The notes under the pieces: model-generated | What the model saw: the letters and a program-made list of their open reading frames with translations, nothing else | What the model was told of the DNA's origin: nothing | Database searches by the model: none | Part shown: positions 43,211-54,314 of the stretch, piece after piece | Numbering within the stretch: position 1 is the stretch's first letter | How the letters are laid out: each line of letters begins with the position of its first letter | Translations under genes and position numbers: made by a program | Assembly (NCBI RefSeq): GCF_000150955.2 | Contig: NC_011674.1 | Coordinates: 806,001-870,000 of the forward strand | DNA length: 64,000 bases | Direction: 5' to 3' | Source of the DNA: Phaeodactylum tricornutum CCAP 1055/1 | Taxonomy: Eukaryota; Bacillariophyta; Bacillariophyceae; Surirellales; Neidiaceae

Positions 43211-44700
43211 ATGGCGAAGCCACCTTTCAAGTAAGTACTCACTCGAGCACGTGCTAATTGATTAATTATATTCCAACTTGCTTAATGCTCAACTGCGTGT
43301 ATCAATCCAATCCAATCCGATACGTCCCGTTTTGTCTCACAAGCCCATTCCGAGATCTCCTATCGGGTGTCATCATGGCAGCAACGTCGGTACCGCAGCT
43401 GATTGCCTACGCCGAGACGGTGGGTTACGCTGGATACCGCGGTTTAGCCACGGCGGGTCCTCCTTTGGCGGCGTGGGGGATCGTCACGGGCAGTCCCTTT
43501 ATGAACGCCGGCGTCACCTCGATTACAGCCCTGATGGCCAAGTCCGATTTGGATGGTGAAGCTTACGTAGCGAGATACGGAGAAGAGGCCTATGTCGACT
43601 TGGTGGCGGCGTATTCGTTGTACATTGGTTTAGCTTCTGTAGTTTTGGCTTTGATCGGGTTCGGGAAACTCGCCAAGTGGGTGCCGCAGCCGGTACGATC
43701 AGGTTTCAAATGGGGTTGCGCCGTCGGAGTCTTGGTTTCGGCCGTTCCCAACGGGTTTTTTGCCTTGGGTGGATCGGAACTGAAGCAATACGTTGCGGAG
43801 TCAACGCTCAGGGATCTTGTGGCACCCTTTCAGGCTGCATTCCCGGGCTTGCCGAACGTGACCAATTTCATTTTCGCTCTCATCCATCCCAACATGTGGG
43901 GACTGGAACCGACAATCATGTTCGTTCTGGGTACAGCTTTTATCATGGAGGGAAAGACGTACCTCCCTCGCTTTTTGCCTCCCGGTACCGAAGTAATCTT
44001 GGTAACAGCAGCCGCCACCGCCTACAGCGTTTTGTACAACTATTCTGGTGGCGTAGTGGGAGAAATTCCAGCCTTGGATCCGGACGCCGGTATTTTTTTC
44101 GGGGGATTACGCATTCCTGTCGAAGTCGTGGATGTTCGAAAGCTGGTCACGGAAGTGCCAATTGTGACTCAATTTGGTGGTTCTTGGTTCATGTTGGCTC
44201 TGTCTGCCAGCATATTTGCCGGTGTGAACTTCCTTTCCGTCATGGGCATTGCCTCGGGGTTCGAAAATGAGGACGGTATTCCTTGGAACGCCGAGCGGGA
44301 ACTGATTGCCCAGGGAGTAAGTTGTGGCGTCGCTGCGGCGGTAGGATCCGCGCCCGTTTCGGGCTCCATGTCTCGGTCTCTTGTTTCGCGCATGACCGGA
44401 ACAACATCGCAATTGGCTTGTATATTGACAGCCTTGTGTTGGATTTACTTGCAGCCATATATGTCCATTATGACGCCGACCCCCAAGGCAGCACTCAGTG
44501 CAGTTATTGTCAGCGCGGTCTTGAAAGGTATAGCATTCCCGAAGGATCTCCTGAAACTACGAGGCGTTGATTCTGTGATTGGATGGGGCACCGGGCTAAT
44601 TACCGCTGTGACGAGCCCAACACAAGGATTTGGTGCAGGGCTTGCGCTATTTGCTATACTCAACAAATTTCGAAGCAGTGCCAAAGAGAAATATTCGTAG
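43211..44700 (+). CDS. SulP/SLC26-family anion transporter without a STAS domain
   Basis: A short first exon, 43211-43230, and exon 43344-44700 give 458 residues. The 113-base intron starts gtaagt and ends acaag; the join reads MAKPPF-NPFRDLLSGVIMAATSVPQLIAYAE, which matches the usual SulP start. PPLAAWGIVTGSPFMNAGVTSITALM and AVGSAPVSGSMSRSLVSRMTGTTSQLA are the two half-helix motifs that hold the anion. SulP proteins carry sulfate, bicarbonate, chloride or molybdate. The reading frame ends soon after the last helices (FAILNKFRSS), so the cytosolic STAS domain found in most family members is absent. Substrate cannot be told; a plasma-membrane or vacuolar place is likely. Confidence 0.88.
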
Positions 44701-44725
44701 TTATGCCTGTGATCTTTTCCCTACG

Positions 44726-46171
44726 CTAACTATTAATTGTGCTATCCGTCTTCGCTACCGCTTTCTTCTTCGTGTCATTGTCAAAGTCAAACCCGTCTCG
44801 AGGCACCAAGAGCTCCAGCAAATCGTAAGATGCTTGTACGCGCGTATTGCTCTTCTGAATGGCTTTCTCGGCTTCTTGCACTAGCATTCGCATAGAGTCC
44901 CAGTCGCCGGAGTAGGCTGGACTAATATGGTTCAGTAGCAAAACTTTGGCGTCCACGTAGTCAGCAAACCGCCCAGCCATGGCGGACGTAGAGTGTCCAC
45001 CAAAGTCCACTCGCTCACCCGAGTCGCTTTCCAAGAAGGTTGCTTCGTGGATCAGTACATCGGCATTTCTGCAAAGCTCCGCCATGGGGCGTGGAACGTT
45101 ACAGCAGTCACCGAGCAGTGCAAACTTGCGGGGTTTCCCCGGCTCTCCCACGGAGACATCCTCTGGTCTTATCTCTCTCAAACCATCATCGCTCATTACT
45201 GGGAACCCTCCCTTGAGAAGCTTGTATTTCTTTCCAGGTTGCAGGCCAAGTTCCATGGCTTTTTCGACGTCAACATTGATCGGTTGGGTCTGTGGCTCTT
45301 CGACAACGTAGCCAAAGCACTGTAGTTTAGGAATGTGATGTAACTCGGCAGCCTTGATCCTGATTCCCTTGGGCCGACTACTAAATCTGAGGGCGTCTTC
45401 CGGTGTTTTGATTTCCTCCGCCTCGCAAAGAGTCCAGGTACCGTCCTTGTTCGGGGGCACGGAAATCCGTTTGACGCCCCGATGTCGAAATTCCGCATAA
45501 TTCCGGATCCCGCCAGGGTGAAGCCATCGGCGAGAACCGCCTTCTAGTTCGTAAACTTCCACGGATATGCGTTTTATCTCCGTCATACTGAGTGAGAGTC
45601 CCATAGCGATAAAGTTGTAGAGACCAACGGGTCCGTATATCTGTAGAGCATACTTTTCTGTGGAATATCGTTTGGAGTCTTCTTGCGAACTCCGCCCCGA
45701 CTCTTGCATCGACAGGAGCAATCCGAGCAATCCAAAAATGTGATCTCCGTGTAAATGGGTGATGAATATTTTGCGCACGTCTCGGAACTTGAGTTTGGAA
45801 CGCATCATTTGCGTTTGCACGCCTTCCCCGGCATCGAACAGGAACGTGGAGCTGCCCATGCGCAAGGCGGTGGCGGAGTTTCCGCGTTCGAGCGAGGTCC
45901 GACCCGCGCCCGTTCCGAGAAAACACACGGACAATCCCGTATCGCGCTCGTACAAGTCTCCATGAATGGCGTACTCTGCACGTGATTCACGGACGTGTGT
46001 GCGCAAATCATCGTGTACAATCCAATGGTTTCGGGAAGGGACGGATAGCTTATGCGTGCGTCTCGCCGACTTGAGTTCGGGAGATGTTGTCGATAGAAGG
46101 CAAAGTTGGGGGTGTTGCCACACACGGCGGGTGTGGTACGAGAGGCTCCGCGTGCAAAGACTGAATATCAT
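44726..46171 (-). CDS. tRNase Z, short form (ELAC1-like), probably organelle-targeted
   Basis: A 481-residue intronless protein. The metallo-beta-lactamase core starts at about residue 80 with LSVCFLGTGAGRTSLERGNSA, and holds the zinc motif THLHGDH at 138-144 (two His, Asp, His). The exosite region is YGPVGLYNFI, and the far zinc ligands appear in GDCCNV, ADVLIHEATF and GGHSTSAMAG, with LLNHISPAY near the end. The enzyme cuts the 3' trailer from tRNA precursors. The first 40 residues (SLCTRSLSYHTRRVWQH) are basic and Ser-rich, so a mitochondrial or plastid place is likely. Only one catalytic half is present, as in short tRNase Z. Extra loops make it longer than the usual 300-360 residues. Confidence 0.92.
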   Translation of the reverse strand: MIFSLCTRSLSYHTRRVWQHPQLCLLSTTSPELKSARRTHKLSVPSRNHWIVHDDLRTHVRESRAEYAIHGDLYERDTGLSVCFLGTGAGRTSLERGNSATALRMGSSTFLFDAGEGVQTQMMRSKLKFRDVRKIFITHLHGDHIFGLLGLLLSMQESGRSSQEDSKRYSTEKYALQIYGPVGLYNFIAMGLSLSMTEIKRISVEVYELEGGSRRWLHPGGIRNYAEFRHRGVKRISVPPNKDGTWTLCEAEEIKTPEDALRFSSRPKGIRIKAAELHHIPKLQCFGYVVEEPQTQPINVDVEKAMELGLQPGKKYKLLKGGFPVMSDDGLREIRPEDVSVGEPGKPRKFALLGDCCNVPRPMAELCRNADVLIHEATFLESDSGERVDFGGHSTSAMAGRFADYVDAKVLLLNHISPAYSGDWDSMRMLVQEAEKAIQKSNTRVQASYDLLELLVPRDGFDFDNDTKKKAVAKTDSTINS

Positions 46172-47230
46172 GGTGTTACAATCAACAAGCTATTTTGTCA
46201 AGTGGGTCGAAAACTCAAGGGATATGACAGTGGTGGAGAGTTGAAATGGGGAAAAAGTGAAGAGTTACTCGGACGGTGGAGGGCAAAAGACGACGGCCAG
46301 ACGTAAGGGCCGGGATGCATTTGGCGTGTTGCCGACAAGCTATCGTTGCAGTCCCTTGCTGATGTCGTTGTTATTATATGAAATTTCTCCGAGACAGAAA
46401 TCATTTAAATAAAGTTTTCCATGGACTTCGAATAGTGAAACGTTTCCTTGACGTGGGCAAGACTACGGGAGTTCCGTTGTTTTTTTTCTGTGGCGGGTGA
46501 GGTCGAGTCACTTCTCCCGAAAGAGCAACGAGGTTCCCGGCATCCTCGTTCGTTCTTTCGTTCTCTTGCGTTTCTTCTTCTTTTTTCTTTCTTCCAAGGG
46601 TTCTACAAGTCCCTAATCTCCCCTATACAACAATACCGCTATTTTGTGAGTTATTTTGTTAGAGATCGTTAGGAAAGAGATGGACGAGCGCTCCGCGGTG
46701 AATCGAGAAACATTCGGCTGGCGGCGGCGTTCGTCGATGTCCCTCGCTGGCAGGCAATTTCGTAGGGTCCACGAATTCCGCGCGTAAAACACTAGGACGG
46801 TGGACGGACGCATGTCAGACGAACGCACGACTGATCGTACCAAAATCGTTGGTTGCCGAGGACTCCGGCGAGGGACCGTAGCTCGTGTTCTGTTAAGACT
46901 ATTTACTGTTAGTAGCCTTCTACACTGCAGCGACTCTTCGTACTTACCCTTGCCTTACTTTCTCAGACAAAGTCAAGAGAGAAGTCAATCAGGAGCGTTG
47001 TGAGCGTCGTTAACTCCAATTGGAGTCGACCGACTGCATCGAATCCCGGGAGAGGTGAATTCTACGGTTGCTTGCACGCGCTGTGCGTATTCTGGCAAAT
47101 TACTGTTCCGTTTGCCGAACAAGCTCGAAGAGTTCCTGTTGTTTAGATCGCTAGAAGCGATTGTGGGGTTCTCATAATCTCGTCGCTTTCAACCACGGAG
47201 CCCCCTAGTGGCCCGTCATCTCAGCGAGCC
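46172..47230. other. Divergent promoter region, 1.06 kb, tRNase Z and CDK9-like kinase
   Basis: The largest gene-free gap between divergent starts. It contains a T/C-rich stretch (46480-46610) and several short frames on both strands with no family resemblance. A long leader for the kinase transcript is likely. No RNA gene was recognised. Confidence 0.5.
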
Positions 47231-48852
47231 ATGGCGAGTGTGTCGACTATGGTACGCCCTCCCCCTAGACGCCCCGGGCCGCCCGGACCTCCGCCACCAA
47301 GCGGCCGCCCTAAGCCACCCCCACCACCCCCCAAATCGGCTCCACCGCCGCCACCACTACCCCCCAAATCCAACGGACCTCCTCCTCCGGCGCCACCCAA
47401 TGTGCCTCCGACCCCGCTCAGTAAACGCCCCGCTGACTCGGTGGATGCACCGATTGCGAAGCGCGCTCGCGCTGGTTCCGTGGGTCAACTTTCCATTCGA
47501 GCTCCCGTGGTCCTCCGTGACGTTAATGTTTTTACCAAGAAACATCAAGTCGGACAGGGGACCTACGGCAGTGTTTTTGTGGGCCAAGACAAGGTCACTA
47601 ACGAAATTGTGGCTCTGAAACGGATCAACACGAAACAGGAGGAGAACGGTTTCCCCATTACGGCTCTTCGCGAAGTCAAAATCCTCAAGGTTTTGACGCA
47701 TCCCAATATTGTGACGCTCAAGGAAATCGTGACATCCAAAGGTGCGTTTTCATTTGCGGAAGAAAGACCTGGGCTTTCGTCTCGTTGGTGGATGGCTTTG
47801 GCGGATCTCATTTTCGCGCGTCGTTCCACTCGACACGAACGGACGCGCAGTTCAAACCGCCGACAGCAGTGCAAGCTTTCTATCACGAGGTCGCGCTCGT
47901 CCATGGGTGCCTCGCATATAAGCCTGCAACAATCGTACCGTCCTTGTGGGAAGACGTTCGTTTTGGTGTACTGACACTTGTCTCGTCGATCTTTTGTGTT
48001 CCGCGTAACACAGAGCAAGGCGAAATCCCCAAAAACGTCTTTATGGTCTTTGAATACCTCGAGTATGATTTGACCGGCGTACTGGAGACCTCCGAGATTC
48101 GCTTGACGCAGGATCACGTCAAATCTTGGTCTCAGCAGCTTCTTGGTGGTGTACATTACATGCACACCAACAAGGTCATCCACCGCGATTTGAAGGCTTC
48201 CAACTTGCTGATCAACCGCCAAGGCGAACTCAAAATTGCCGATTGGGGTTTGGCCCGTAGCTGGAACAGCGAAATGAAGCGATTGACGAATAAGGTGATT
48301 ACTTTGTGGTATCGTCCTCCAGAACTCTTACTCGGATGCTTGGAGTATACCGACAAGATAGATATGTGGAGTGTCGGTTGCATCATTGCCGAAATGTTCC
48401 GTCGTTCCGGCTTCCTCAAGGGCAGCAACGAAGCCACTCAGTTGGATTTAATATTTCGTACTTGCGGCCATCCCACGAAGGAAGAGTGGCCGTCTCTAGG
48501 AGACAAGTGTCGTCTCTGGAAGAAGCTTGGTCCCAATGCGGGTCAGCCTCGATTCCCGAATCGGTTGGCGGAAGCTCTCCGAGCGAAACTTCCGAATCCC
48601 AAGTGGATGACCGACAATGCGATTGAGCTTATTGCCAAGCTGATGGCGTTGAACCCTGACCACCGCTGGTCGGCCGAACAGGCGTTGGATGCCGAGTACT
48701 TTTTCGAGAATCCGATCGTCAAGCCGGCGAACAAACTGGTGATGAATTTCGCCGTCCACAGTGTACACGAGTGGGATTGCCGCCGCAAGTTTGAACAAAA
48801 AATGGCTCAACAGCGCCAGGCCCAACAACAAACCAATGGGGTGCACAAGTAA
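47231..48852 (+). CDS. CDK9/CDKC-like cyclin-dependent kinase with Pro-rich N-terminus
   Basis: Exons 47231-47741 and 48014-48852 give 449 residues; the 272-base intron has donor gtgcgt and acceptor acacag, and the join reads VTSK-EQGEIPKNVF. Residues 9-62 are Pro-rich. The kinase domain begins near residue 100: VGQGTYGSVFVG, Lys130 in VALKR, PITALRE at 142-148 (identical to the cyclin helix of CDK9), HRDLKASN at 227-234, and LTNKVITLWYRPPE with the activating Thr near 262. These mark the CDK9/CDKC (P-TEFb) group that phosphorylates RNA polymerase II. The metal-binding DFG is DWG here. CDK12 is an alternative, but it usually has PITAIRE. A cyclin partner is not in this window. Confidence 0.92.
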
Positions 48853-49261
48853 ATATACACCGTCAGCAATTGTGTTGGAAGTAGGACGAAGACTCACGAA
48901 AGTGAGACGACACATTGATCGATCTACACCCCCTATTTACCCTTTCTACCTATCCAAAAACCTATAAAAATTTCCATCTACATGTATGATGACTGTTTGA
49001 CATTGAACACAAAGTAATCGTGTCTGTAACTACTATTCGTAGCCACCCCACTACTGCTGCTGAATGATAAATACTCTTCCTCAATCGCCTCATTTTGGTA
49101 CAGAGCGAGAAATCCGCCGGGGACCGGCCTAGCAGGGGGGAATCTACAGTTCGAGAACAGAAGCTGTTGAGTTTTGTAGAAAGCACTTGCCCCTCTAAAC
49201 TACAAGCGCTTCGTGTCCGGTAACTTCTTGGGTGCTACCGGGGGGTTCATTGTGACGTGTT
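48853..49261. other. Convergent intergenic region
   Basis: 3' space between the CDK9-like gene and CGLD27. Short frames only; no repeat or gene is seen. Confidence 0.5.
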
Positions 49262-50290
49262 TTAGCATCCTTGACCGCCGTTGGCAATGGCTCGGTAGTA
49301 CCGACTGTCGCAGTAGGCGGGCCGTCCCGCCGTGTTGGCTGCAGCTTTTCCGGCCAATCGATCGTCGTAGCTGAGTCGTTCGAGCATTTGGGGATCGTAC
49401 TGATCGTAGAGGGGTTTGTAGGAAAGCGACGCGTTGTAGCCGACGACGGACGCCATCCAGAGTCCGGCAATGCCCAGTGTAAAGGTCCGTACCCGACCGA
49501 CGACGGGTTTGACCTTGTCGTTGTAGAGAAATTTATCGCGTTTCAGTTCGGCCTCCGTTTTGCGTTCAAAGTCTCCGTCGTACCATCCCGTTTCTTCGTA
49601 TTCGATGACTTTGGACGTGAGGCGACTACCGACGTAGCCCCAGCCCGCGTACAACCGAATCGACAAGATCAGTACCAGTAACAGGGCGCCAACGTTACTC
49701 GCCGCCAATTTCTGCAATAAGTAACCTTCCTGTGTAAAGGCTGTTCAAGGAGGTTTCCAAAGGAATAAAAGAGAAAGTCAGTACCAAGTACCAAAAAGGC
49801 GTGCGCCTTGGATGGGACCAAACCCGTGTCCGGTGCCAACCCGGGCCAATCACAGAAGAAGGTTGCACTTACTGGCTCCCGAAATGGGATAGCAGACGAG
49901 TCCAAACACGGTCGCGTACAGAAGCAGAAGGCGCACCGCCAAACCGGAGGTTCCGGATTCGGTGGCGGCCCAATCAAACATGGGCTGCCGCAGAACGTGC
50001 AAATATTCGTTGACGGGACGCTGGTCTTCCGGAACCGCTTCGGAACCGAAACTCGTTTCTGGAATCAGACGATCGACGGAATCGTTGTTGTTGTTGTTGT
50101 TATTGCTGCCTAGACGGCGACTGTCGTCTCGGGAAGCGTACCGTCGAGTCGTCGTGGACCAGCCGGGCGTGGTGTGGGACGGTGCGTGAGGCACGGACCG
50201 GAACGGGAACGACAGTGCCGGTGCCGTGGTGTACACTACGACACCGACAGTCGCTGCTACAACGACACGGATCCTTGTTGCGATACACAT
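49262..50290 (-). CDS. CGLD27: CGLD27 homolog, plastid membrane protein
   Basis: Exons 50290-49873 and 49725-49262 give 293 residues; the 147-base intron has a gtaagt donor, and the second of two nearby AGs is the acceptor, joining YPISGA-SYLLQKLAASN in phase. Residues 1-28 are a signal peptide ending APALSF, a plastid-type A-x-S-F cut. The core has VPEDQRPVNEYLHVLRQPMFDWA, then two or three hydrophobic segments and LRLYAGWGYVGSRL followed by YEETGWYDGDFE, the DUF1230 signature of CGLD27. The family is conserved in green plants, diatoms and cyanobacteria; a role in chloroplast iron homeostasis has been reported as I recall. A run of seven Asn comes from a GTT tract in the transit region. The start at 50290 is chosen because it begins the signal peptide. 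Confidence 0.9.
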
Positions 50291-50796
50291 GGATAAAAAG
50301 TAGTCCGTGAAGCTGTGAGGAAAGGGGAGACGCACCGAATTCGTGACGCCATTGTGGACTGGGTCGACTACGACGGGCGTGGCGTTCGGTGCCAAAAGGC
50401 TTGCGACGATTCCGTTCCGGAATGGGCCGGAGGCGTGCCTGCCACGTACCCCCTATTTCGCGTTGCTTTCGCACACACTCGATCATTCCCACGCCTAACC
50501 CTAATAGTGCATGTGATTGGCTACTGAACATATAGTAAGACGTTTCTTCGACAGTCGAAACCGAACGAGCCGTAATTTTGAAATTCAAGTTCAGAAGAAA
50601 ACAAGACACGGACCGAACAACGAGTCGAGTCCCACGCCACGCGTACCGATTGAACCAGGATAGGAGAGCTATGCTTCTGTCTCTAGAGAACGAACGTTAG
50701 ATGGACGTTTTCTTCGTTTACAGTATCAGGTTACATTAGCAACCCGACAAGCAAACCACCGCAACGAAAAAAAAGGGAGGGTATACCAGGCAATGG
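50291..50796. other. Intergenic region between CGLD27 and the FKBP gene
   Basis: Both neighbours are on the minus strand, so this holds the CGLD27 promoter and the FKBP 3' end. The CGLD27 frame remains open to about 50395 without a better start. Nothing else is seen. Confidence 0.45.
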
Positions 50797-52167
50797 TTAC
50801 AGTGGCTTGCCGTCGGCGCCCAACAGCCCCGGGCCATCGTCTCGCTTTTTCAGAGCCCGGCCGTCGGCTCCGACAATTTTGGGACCACCGCCAATGCCCG
50901 CACTCAAAACTTCGAGCAATTGGATCTTGAATATCAACGTGCTGCCTCCCGGAATCCGTCCGTCTGGAGTACCTTCGGCACCGTAGCCTTGTTCGGGTGG
51001 AATGCCTAACATGGCCGTTTCTCCTTCGTGCATTTTCAACACGCCTAGAAAAAAATGAAATGTACGGCAAAACAGACAGTAATCCGTCACAATCGATTGG
51101 ATCCGCAAAGTGAGTACTCAGAGGAATCGTAATAAATTCAACCACATCCATTGACACAAACACACACACACACATACACCAGTCCAACTCGGCTAGACAG
51201 ACGACGGACAGCAGTGGAATACGTACCGTCTCGCCATCCGGGAATGACACCGGCCAGGGGGAACTGTACGGGTTCGCCACCGAGGGTGGAATCAAAGACG
51301 GTCCCGTCCGCCAGAGTACCGTGGTAATGAATTTTGATGGTCGACGCCTGAGTAGGTCGAACACCTTTACCGAGACCTTCTGGTCCCGGCTCTAGTACGT
51401 GCAAGACCACGCCACTAGGCAGTACTTCGACACCGTCGGTTTCGGCCATGCTCCGGAGCATATCCCGTCCGGCTTCTTCCAGTCGTTCACGAATCGAGTT
51501 GCTGTACAGACAAGTGCGTAGTTGTGTGTGTGTGTGTGTAAGTGTATAGTTTTGGATTTGCATGGGGGAGTTAGGTAACAACAATGTAGCAGGGGGATGA
51601 GGCAACTGATCCTGTGCACCGGACACTCGCACGGTTCGTTCCCAACTTTTGGATTGACACTGACACTTACGCTCGTTCCGTAATCATGGTGTTAAGTTCT
51701 TGTCCCCGACGTTGCAAGAGTGCGCGTTGCCCTTCATCTTCGAGTCGGCCAATGACGGTATCCAACAGTCCCTTGGCTACCGAAGCCAATTCATCCCCGG
51801 TTTCCACCAAGGGTCGAACGTCTCCGAGTTGTCGCGCCAGATTGACACCGAGAGCGTACATGAGTTCGTCGTGACTACCTTCGTCGTACGGAGGCTTTTG
51901 GAGACTAGCCACTTTTTCATCCGATCCTTCGTTGTTGTCGTTGTTGTCGTTGTTTTGGAGGAAACGCAACGTGCGTGACGTTCGGGAACGATACGGGGAG
52001 CGTACAGTCCGCCGACTCGCATTGTACACCGAACGACGAATCGCAACGGCAGTATTTATGGTGGTGGGAACACCAAAGGCCGACGCCACCGGAAGGCCCG
52101 ACCCACCCATCCAACCGATGGCAGTCGCAATCGACGCGACGATTGCTGTGGAATAGACAAACTTCAT
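50797..52167 (-). CDS. Plastid-targeted FKBP-type peptidyl-prolyl isomerase
   Basis: Three exons fit: 52167-51671, 51501-51227 and 51044-50797, giving 339 residues. The introns of 169 and 182 bases have gtaagt and gtacgt donors. The joins read ITERA-NSIRERLEE and PGWRDG-VLKMHEGE. Residues 1-31 are a signal peptide ending VASAF, the textbook diatom plastid motif. An Asn/Asp-rich linker and a helical region follow. The FKBP domain runs over about residues 195-310: VLPSGVVLHVLEPG, IKIHYHGTLADGTVFDST, VIPGWRDGV, ETAMLGIPPEQGYG and GSTLIFKIQLLEV. It resembles Mip/FkpA-type FKBPs, with the helical part before the domain. The last 30 residues are Gly-rich (GADGRALKKRDDGPGLLGADG). Catalyses Pro isomerisation in plastid proteins. 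Confidence 0.93.
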
Positions 52168-52787
52168 GCCTTGTATAATTGCGGTTTGGTAGTTTGTGTG
52201 TATCGACACACGTATAGATCGATGTATAGAAACTCTGTACAGGTGTAAGAAGCTTCGGGTCTACTATTTCACAGTTTCGGTTGGCGACTCCCAGTCTGGA
52301 TTCCCACTCGGGTGTGGAGGAGATGCCTGCCGTTTCGTACTCTCTTCGAGACGAAGGCTCCAGCAAGGTCTCACTCGAACGAGGGGATCGGCCGGATCTC
52401 ATCGGCCTCTGCCTTCCAACTGTCCAAAAAGTGTCACTTATCAGGTCAGTCCATCGATGGACGCTCATTGCTAGTGGTATTACACGTGTCAGTACTCAGG
52501 GGATGGTCTTCTTCGACGGTGGCGTTGGACAGACGGGAACCATATGTATCGGAGCAAAGGACAGACAGACTAATGCAAAATAGTGACAAAGTACCCGAAT
52601 ATACGTTCGTTGCCCGGTGCCATCAAAACATCACATCCACAGCACACACATTACCCAGCCTATTGATTGTATACCAGAAGGGATTCGTTCGTTTTCTCTG
52701 ACAAGCAGCGATCTGTATTCGACCGTAGGAAGAATACCCACGCGCAACCCGTGATAGACGACGATACCGACGTCGACGATTACAACA
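52168..52787. other. Divergent promoter region, FKBP and EngB
   Basis: Two plastid-protein genes start away from each other across 620 bases. Short frames on both strands (52281-52900) have no family resemblance. Shared regulation is possible but is not shown by any site I can name. Confidence 0.45.
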
Positions 52788-54314
52788 ATGGGGAGGATGC
52801 GCACACTTTGGGTCGTCACGTTACTGGTGCACCGTGTGGCGACAACAACGACGACAGCTTCCTTCGTTCCGGCATTCTGGTTGGACGGAGTAAGCATCAT
52901 TGACCGTACTCGACGAAGAAATCGTGTACCGCAACGGTCCGTGGATTATGCGTCCAAAACTCCACCATTCACACCGCGTTCGGGCGTGCAGTGCCACGCC
53001 ACCGCCAAAGGCTCACACGCGTCCAAATCCTCCCGGAATCGCAAGAAATCGACCGGCACTGCGTCGGCCCCATTCAAACACACCAAAACGACGAAAAAGG
53101 CCAAGAAAACAAACACGTCGTCCCGGACGGCAGCATCGTCGTCGACTCCGATTGCTTCCGCGACTTTGAAAAAGAGCTCTCAGTCCTCCACCCGCTCATC
53201 GACACCACCGTGGCAGGTACTCAGTACCCAAGAAGCTCGGAAGAATGTACACGTCGAAAAGGAACGCCGGGAACGAGTCCGACTAGGACTTGCCGAAAAG
53301 GATCCGTGGCGGACCGTTCGTACACCCCCACCCGTCTTGTCCAAATCGTTCCTTACCGACACGGAACAGCGTCTGTTGAAGTGGACGCGCTTCAATCCCG
53401 TCACCACTCCCGCCGGCATGCAGTTCCTTGGATCCTTCCTCGACAAACAATTGCCTCCAAGGATTGGTGTTCCCGAAATCGCCTTTTTGGGACGTTCCAA
53501 CGTGGGGAAATCCTCCCTCCTGAATCGGTTGTCCTCGTCGGCCCGGCAACTACCCACCCACAACGACCAAGCCCGGGTCGGCAAAACACCAGGCGCTACC
53601 GCCAGTGTCAATCTCTACGCTCTGTTGGACGCCAAGGAATCCCAAATACTGGGATGGGTGGACTTGCCCGGCTTTGGCTACGCCAAATTGAGTAAACAAG
53701 TAAAAGAATCGGTCCAGGAGACGGCTGAAAATTACCTCGCCCGACGACAAGAACTCGTCCTGGGTATCCTGTTGGTGGACGCTCGTCGCATCCCCAGTAA
53801 CGACGATCGCGCCGTCCTGGCCGCTCTCTTTGACATGGGCATCCCCGTCGTGGTGGTAGCCACCAAAGTGGACAAGTTGAACCCGAACGAGTTACGCTCC
53901 GGTTTGGCAGAAATCCGGGACGGGCTCGGTCTACCCGACGGCCAGCCCTTGCCCGTCAGTAGCGTTACCGGAGAAGGGACCCGGGATTTGTGGAGAATCA
54001 TACTGGAAGCCTGCGAAACGGGCGTGGCCGATTTTAAATCCCGATACGAGGAGGGCGGGCCAAGAGACGACGCGGACGCCTGGACGCCCGATTTTGACGA
54101 CAGCGATGATCTAGTGTACGATCAGGGCTACGACTGGATCCACGACGCTAACGTTGTCTATCAAGACGACGAAGGAGATTTTGTGGACGACGAGGACGAG
54201 TCCCAGTGGGAGGAGGAAGAGGCGGAACCGGATCCGCTCGACCGTCCTCACCGCGAAACACTCAAGTCGCTACGGAAACGGGTCCGAGAAATGGAACGAC
54301 GAGGAGATATCTAA
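52788..54314 (+). CDS. engB: EngB/YihA-type ribosome-biogenesis GTPase, plastid
   Basis: A 508-residue intronless protein. The N-terminus (MGRMRTLWVVTLLVHRVATTTTTASF) is a signal peptide ending ASF, followed by a basic, Ser/Thr/Lys-rich transit and linker region to about residue 150. The GTPase domain covers about 200-425: G1 GRSNVGKSS at 235-243, G2 KTPGAT at 266-271, G3 DLPGFG at 292-297, G4 TKVDK at 359-363, and PVSSVTGEGTRDL as the G5 region. EngB helps mature the large ribosomal subunit in bacteria; plants use plastid and mitochondrial versions. The C-terminal 80 residues are very acidic (DEDESQWEEEEAEPD) and end in a basic helix, an extension absent from bacterial EngB (about 200 residues). 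Confidence 0.93.
   Translation: MGRMRTLWVVTLLVHRVATTTTTASFVPAFWLDGVSIIDRTRRRNRVPQRSVDYASKTPPFTPRSGVQCHATAKGSHASKSSRNRKKSTGTASAPFKHTKTTKKAKKTNTSSRTAASSSTPIASATLKKSSQSSTRSSTPPWQVLSTQEARKNVHVEKERRERVRLGLAEKDPWRTVRTPPPVLSKSFLTDTEQRLLKWTRFNPVTTPAGMQFLGSFLDKQLPPRIGVPEIAFLGRSNVGKSSLLNRLSSSARQLPTHNDQARVGKTPGATASVNLYALLDAKESQILGWVDLPGFGYAKLSKQVKESVQETAENYLARRQELVLGILLVDARRIPSNDDRAVLAALFDMGIPVVVVATKVDKLNPNELRSGLAEIRDGLGLPDGQPLPVSSVTGEGTRDLWRIILEACETGVADFKSRYEEGGPRDDADAWTPDFDDSDDLVYDQGYDWIHDANVVYQDDEGDFVDDEDESQWEEEEAEPDPLDRPHRETLKSLRKRVREMERRGDI

Noticed and set aside
43677-44270. 197-codon plus-strand frame
   Set aside because: It is an alternate frame within the SulP gene.
45381-45926. 181-codon minus-strand frame
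   Set aside because: It is an alternate frame within tRNase Z; the HLHGDH zinc motif fixes the true frame.
52991-53695. 234-codon plus-strand frame
   Set aside because: It lies inside the EngB gene in another frame; the EngB G motifs show which frame is real.
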